From CBDCVN01 sp965223585 (lineage in GTDB: Bacteria; Deinococcota; Deinococci; Deinococcales; Trueperaceae), in NCBI GenBank assembly GCA_965223585.1, contig CBDCWW010000022.1, positions 620,001 through 684,000 of the forward strand: DNA of 64,000 bases. Direction: 5' to 3'. The notes under the pieces were generated by a model. It was not told the DNA's origin. It did no database searches and saw only the letters and a program-made list of their open reading frames with translations. Below, one piece after another: positions 61,786 to 64,000 of this stretch. The position numbers were made by a program, and so were the translations under genes. The first letter of the stretch is position 1. Each line of letters opens with the position of its first letter.

Positions 61786-62301
61786 CTAATAGCCAGAATT
61801 TGATGGTGGAGTGTAATCTGATGGTGGAGGTGGAGGTGGTGTATATTCTGGAGGAGGGGGAGGAGGGGGTGGCGGTGGTGGCGGCGGTTTGTAAGGAGCT
61901 AAAAACCATATGCTACCTTTATCATGTCCATAGGTATCACCTGCTACCTTATCTTTATTATAGTAATAAAGTGGCCAACCATTATAAACAAGCTGCCATT
62001 TACCATCATTACGCTTAATAGTGCTTAATTCTCCTCCAAAGCCTGCTGCAACAGTTACATCCTTGCTATCAACTATATATGGCCACCAAACAGAGGCACA
62101 ACCATCATAACAAGCACTGGTACCTGCATCGGGCTCATCACCTTCGTATATATATAAGCTCTTGCCTTCTAAATTAGCTAAATATTGACCTGCTTGAGGG
62201 TGCTCCTTAATCGTAAGGTATTCAGCAGAAGTATTTGCTAAAGTGACAGCAAAAAGTCCTAAAATCAATAAGGACAAACTTAGACCTATAAACTTATTCA
62301 T
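61786..62301 (-). CDS. secreted PF03640-type repeat protein with poly-proline tail
   Basis: This 171-residue protein has the ribosome-binding site GAAAGGAAAG and a signal peptide (hydrophobic to ~22). Two halves match the secreted repeat of unknown function (PF03640, COG4315): GKSLYIYEGDEPDAGTSACY with CASVWWPY, and RNDGKWQLVYNGWPLYYYNK with GDTYGHDKGSIWFLAP. The tail has a run of 13 prolines and two further short Pro stretches, ending PSNSGY. The function of the family is not established. Poly-Pro translation would need EF-P. Confidence 0.88.
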   Translation of the reverse strand: MNKFIGLSLSLLILGLFAVTLANTSAEYLTIKEHPQAGQYLANLEGKSLYIYEGDEPDAGTSACYDGCASVWWPYIVDSKDVTVAAGFGGELSTIKRNDGKWQLVYNGWPLYYYNKDKVAGDTYGHDKGSIWFLAPYKPPPPPPPPPPPPPEYTPPPPPPSDYTPPSNSGY

Positions 62302-62656
62302 GTCTTTCCTTTCTTAGTTTTACCCAAAAGATACTACTTAGGTAAAATTGTAGATTCAGATTGATTGCAACATTACGCTAAGCGTAAAAACAAAATCTGA
62401 TCTAATATGAACTGTAGTTTATAGATGGTAACGCAGTGGTAACGTCTACTTATCCCTTAAATTTTAGCCTCATCACAAACAAGAGTTTTTATGCACTCTG
62501 TAAAGTGTTTTTGTCAACTCTCTAAAAAGGATGAGTACATTATAACATTATAGATGTCCAGATAAACAATAGGTTAACACCTGAATTATCGAACACATCG
62601 CATCAAATCACAGCCTTTTTATCTTTGATGGCTCATTATATATTAAAATTTAGTTA
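62302..62656. other. intergenic region between lipoprotein-like gene and tRNA
   Basis: Holds the nested inverted repeat at 62356-62400. No gene is supported in the rest. Confidence 0.5.
62356..62400. promoter_or_regulatory. nested inverted repeat upstream of the PF03640 gene
   Basis: Outer arms TCAGATT (62356-62362) and AATCTGA (62394-62400) enclose the perfect palindrome TTACGCTAAGCGTAA (62373-62387). It is about 55 bp before the start at 62301, so it could be an operator or a leader hairpin. It could also end read-through from the rRNA operon, which runs in the same direction. Confidence 0.5.
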
Positions 62657-62732
62657 TGGAGCGGGAGATGGGATTCGAACCCACGACATCAACCTTGGCA
62701 AGGTTGCGCTCTACCAACTGAGCTACTCCCGC
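62657..62732 (-). tRNA. tRNA-Gly (GCC)
   Basis: Minus strand, 76 nt with encoded CCA (62657-62659). Acceptor GCGGGAG pairs CTCCCGC, T-loop GGTTCGAATCC and D-loop AGCTCAGTTGGTAGAGC are normal, and the anticodon loop CTTGCCAAG gives anticodon GCC. Discriminator U as expected for tRNA-Gly. It is 30 nt downstream of 5S rRNA and in the same transcript by layout. Confidence 0.97.
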
Positions 62733-62762
62733 AAGAAAAGTAGCTTATTATTATAAAATATA

Positions 62763-62883
62763 TCCCTCGCACCGTCCTACTTTTCCAAGCAGCTTCCTGC
62801 TAAGTATCATCGGCGCTGGCGTGCTTAACTTCCGAGTTCGGGATGGTTTCGGGTGGGTCCACGCCGCTAAAGGCACGAAGGGA
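62763..62883 (-). rRNA. rrf: 5S ribosomal RNA
   Basis: Minus strand, about 121 nt. The 5' TCCCTTCGTGCC and 3' CGAGGGA ends pair. The internal conserved GGGTGGACCCACCC-like and CCGAACTCGGAAGTTAAGC segments are present (complement of 62821-62860). It lies ~60 bp downstream of the 23S 3' end. Confidence 0.95.
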
Positions 62884-62947
62884 ACAAAATAACAAATCAA
62901 AATATTATTTGACAAGTTAAATAGAAGTGATTAGATCATAAGTCCAT

Positions 62948-64000
<1,053 letters not shown>

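Overview
The window is AT-rich bacterial chromosome (roughly 40 % G+C by eye), with ordinary housekeeping genes at the right end and a heavily eroded, insertion-sequence-rich region on the left. Three features point to a low-G+C relative of the Deinococcus-Thermus lineage. The minus-strand rRNA block runs 23S-5S-tRNA-Gly, the layout known from Thermus with an unlinked 16S. A NurA-domain nuclease and large BTAD/NB-ARC/TPR regulators are present. Several genes carry a TANNNT -10 box only 5-7 nt before the start codon, as in the leaderless genes known from Deinococcus. The assignment is inference; no 16S rRNA is present.

Layout. 1-9.4 kb: an IS200/IS605 end, a 306-bp MITE in two copies, an IS4-type element splitting a small HTH gene, and gene scraps (ICMT, GNAT, MalK, LacI, DUF3471, metallo-hydrolase, tyrosine recombinase) between a few intact genes. 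9.4-14.9 kb: AraC regulator, membrane protein, exported MBL-fold protein, orphan antitoxin-like protein, YcaQ-type protein and an NAD(P)-binding oxidoreductase clipped at its 3' end by an IS630 element. 15-19 kb: two IS630 elements, then a TetR regulator with two operators and a divergent monooxygenase-like gene. 19-27 kb: nested insertions (IS1-like element carrying IS4; IS1634) that have destroyed the HNH half of an ATPase/HNH pair resembling a Septu-type phage-defence locus. 27-36.6 kb: oxidoreductases and regulators, small exported peptides, decayed toxin-antitoxin parts, LtrA. 36.6-47.8 kb: RNase Z-like hydrolase, two BTAD regulators, S41-like protein, release factor 1, Nudix, GltB-like protein. 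47.9-57.3 kb: a lipoprotein cluster of FG-GAP propellers, zinc metalloproteases and two short paralogous exported peptides, partly duplicated and partly broken, with a duplicated leader and a divergent BTAD regulator. 57.6-64 kb: NurA-like nuclease, peptide-binding protein, TyrRS, a PF03640-type secreted protein, tRNA-Gly, 5S and the 3' part of 23S.

Two patterns cut across the annotation. The palindrome CTCGAG occurs about 60 times (counted by eye), where fewer than 10 would be expected, and appears absent from the insertion sequences and the neighbouring defence genes. Many genes are also represented only by fragments, single-stop mutants or frame-shifted copies, so this segment is undergoing rearrangement and gene loss. 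The strongest candidates for undescribed biology are the astacin/FG-GAP lipoprotein cluster with its conserved structured leader and the CTCGAG signature.
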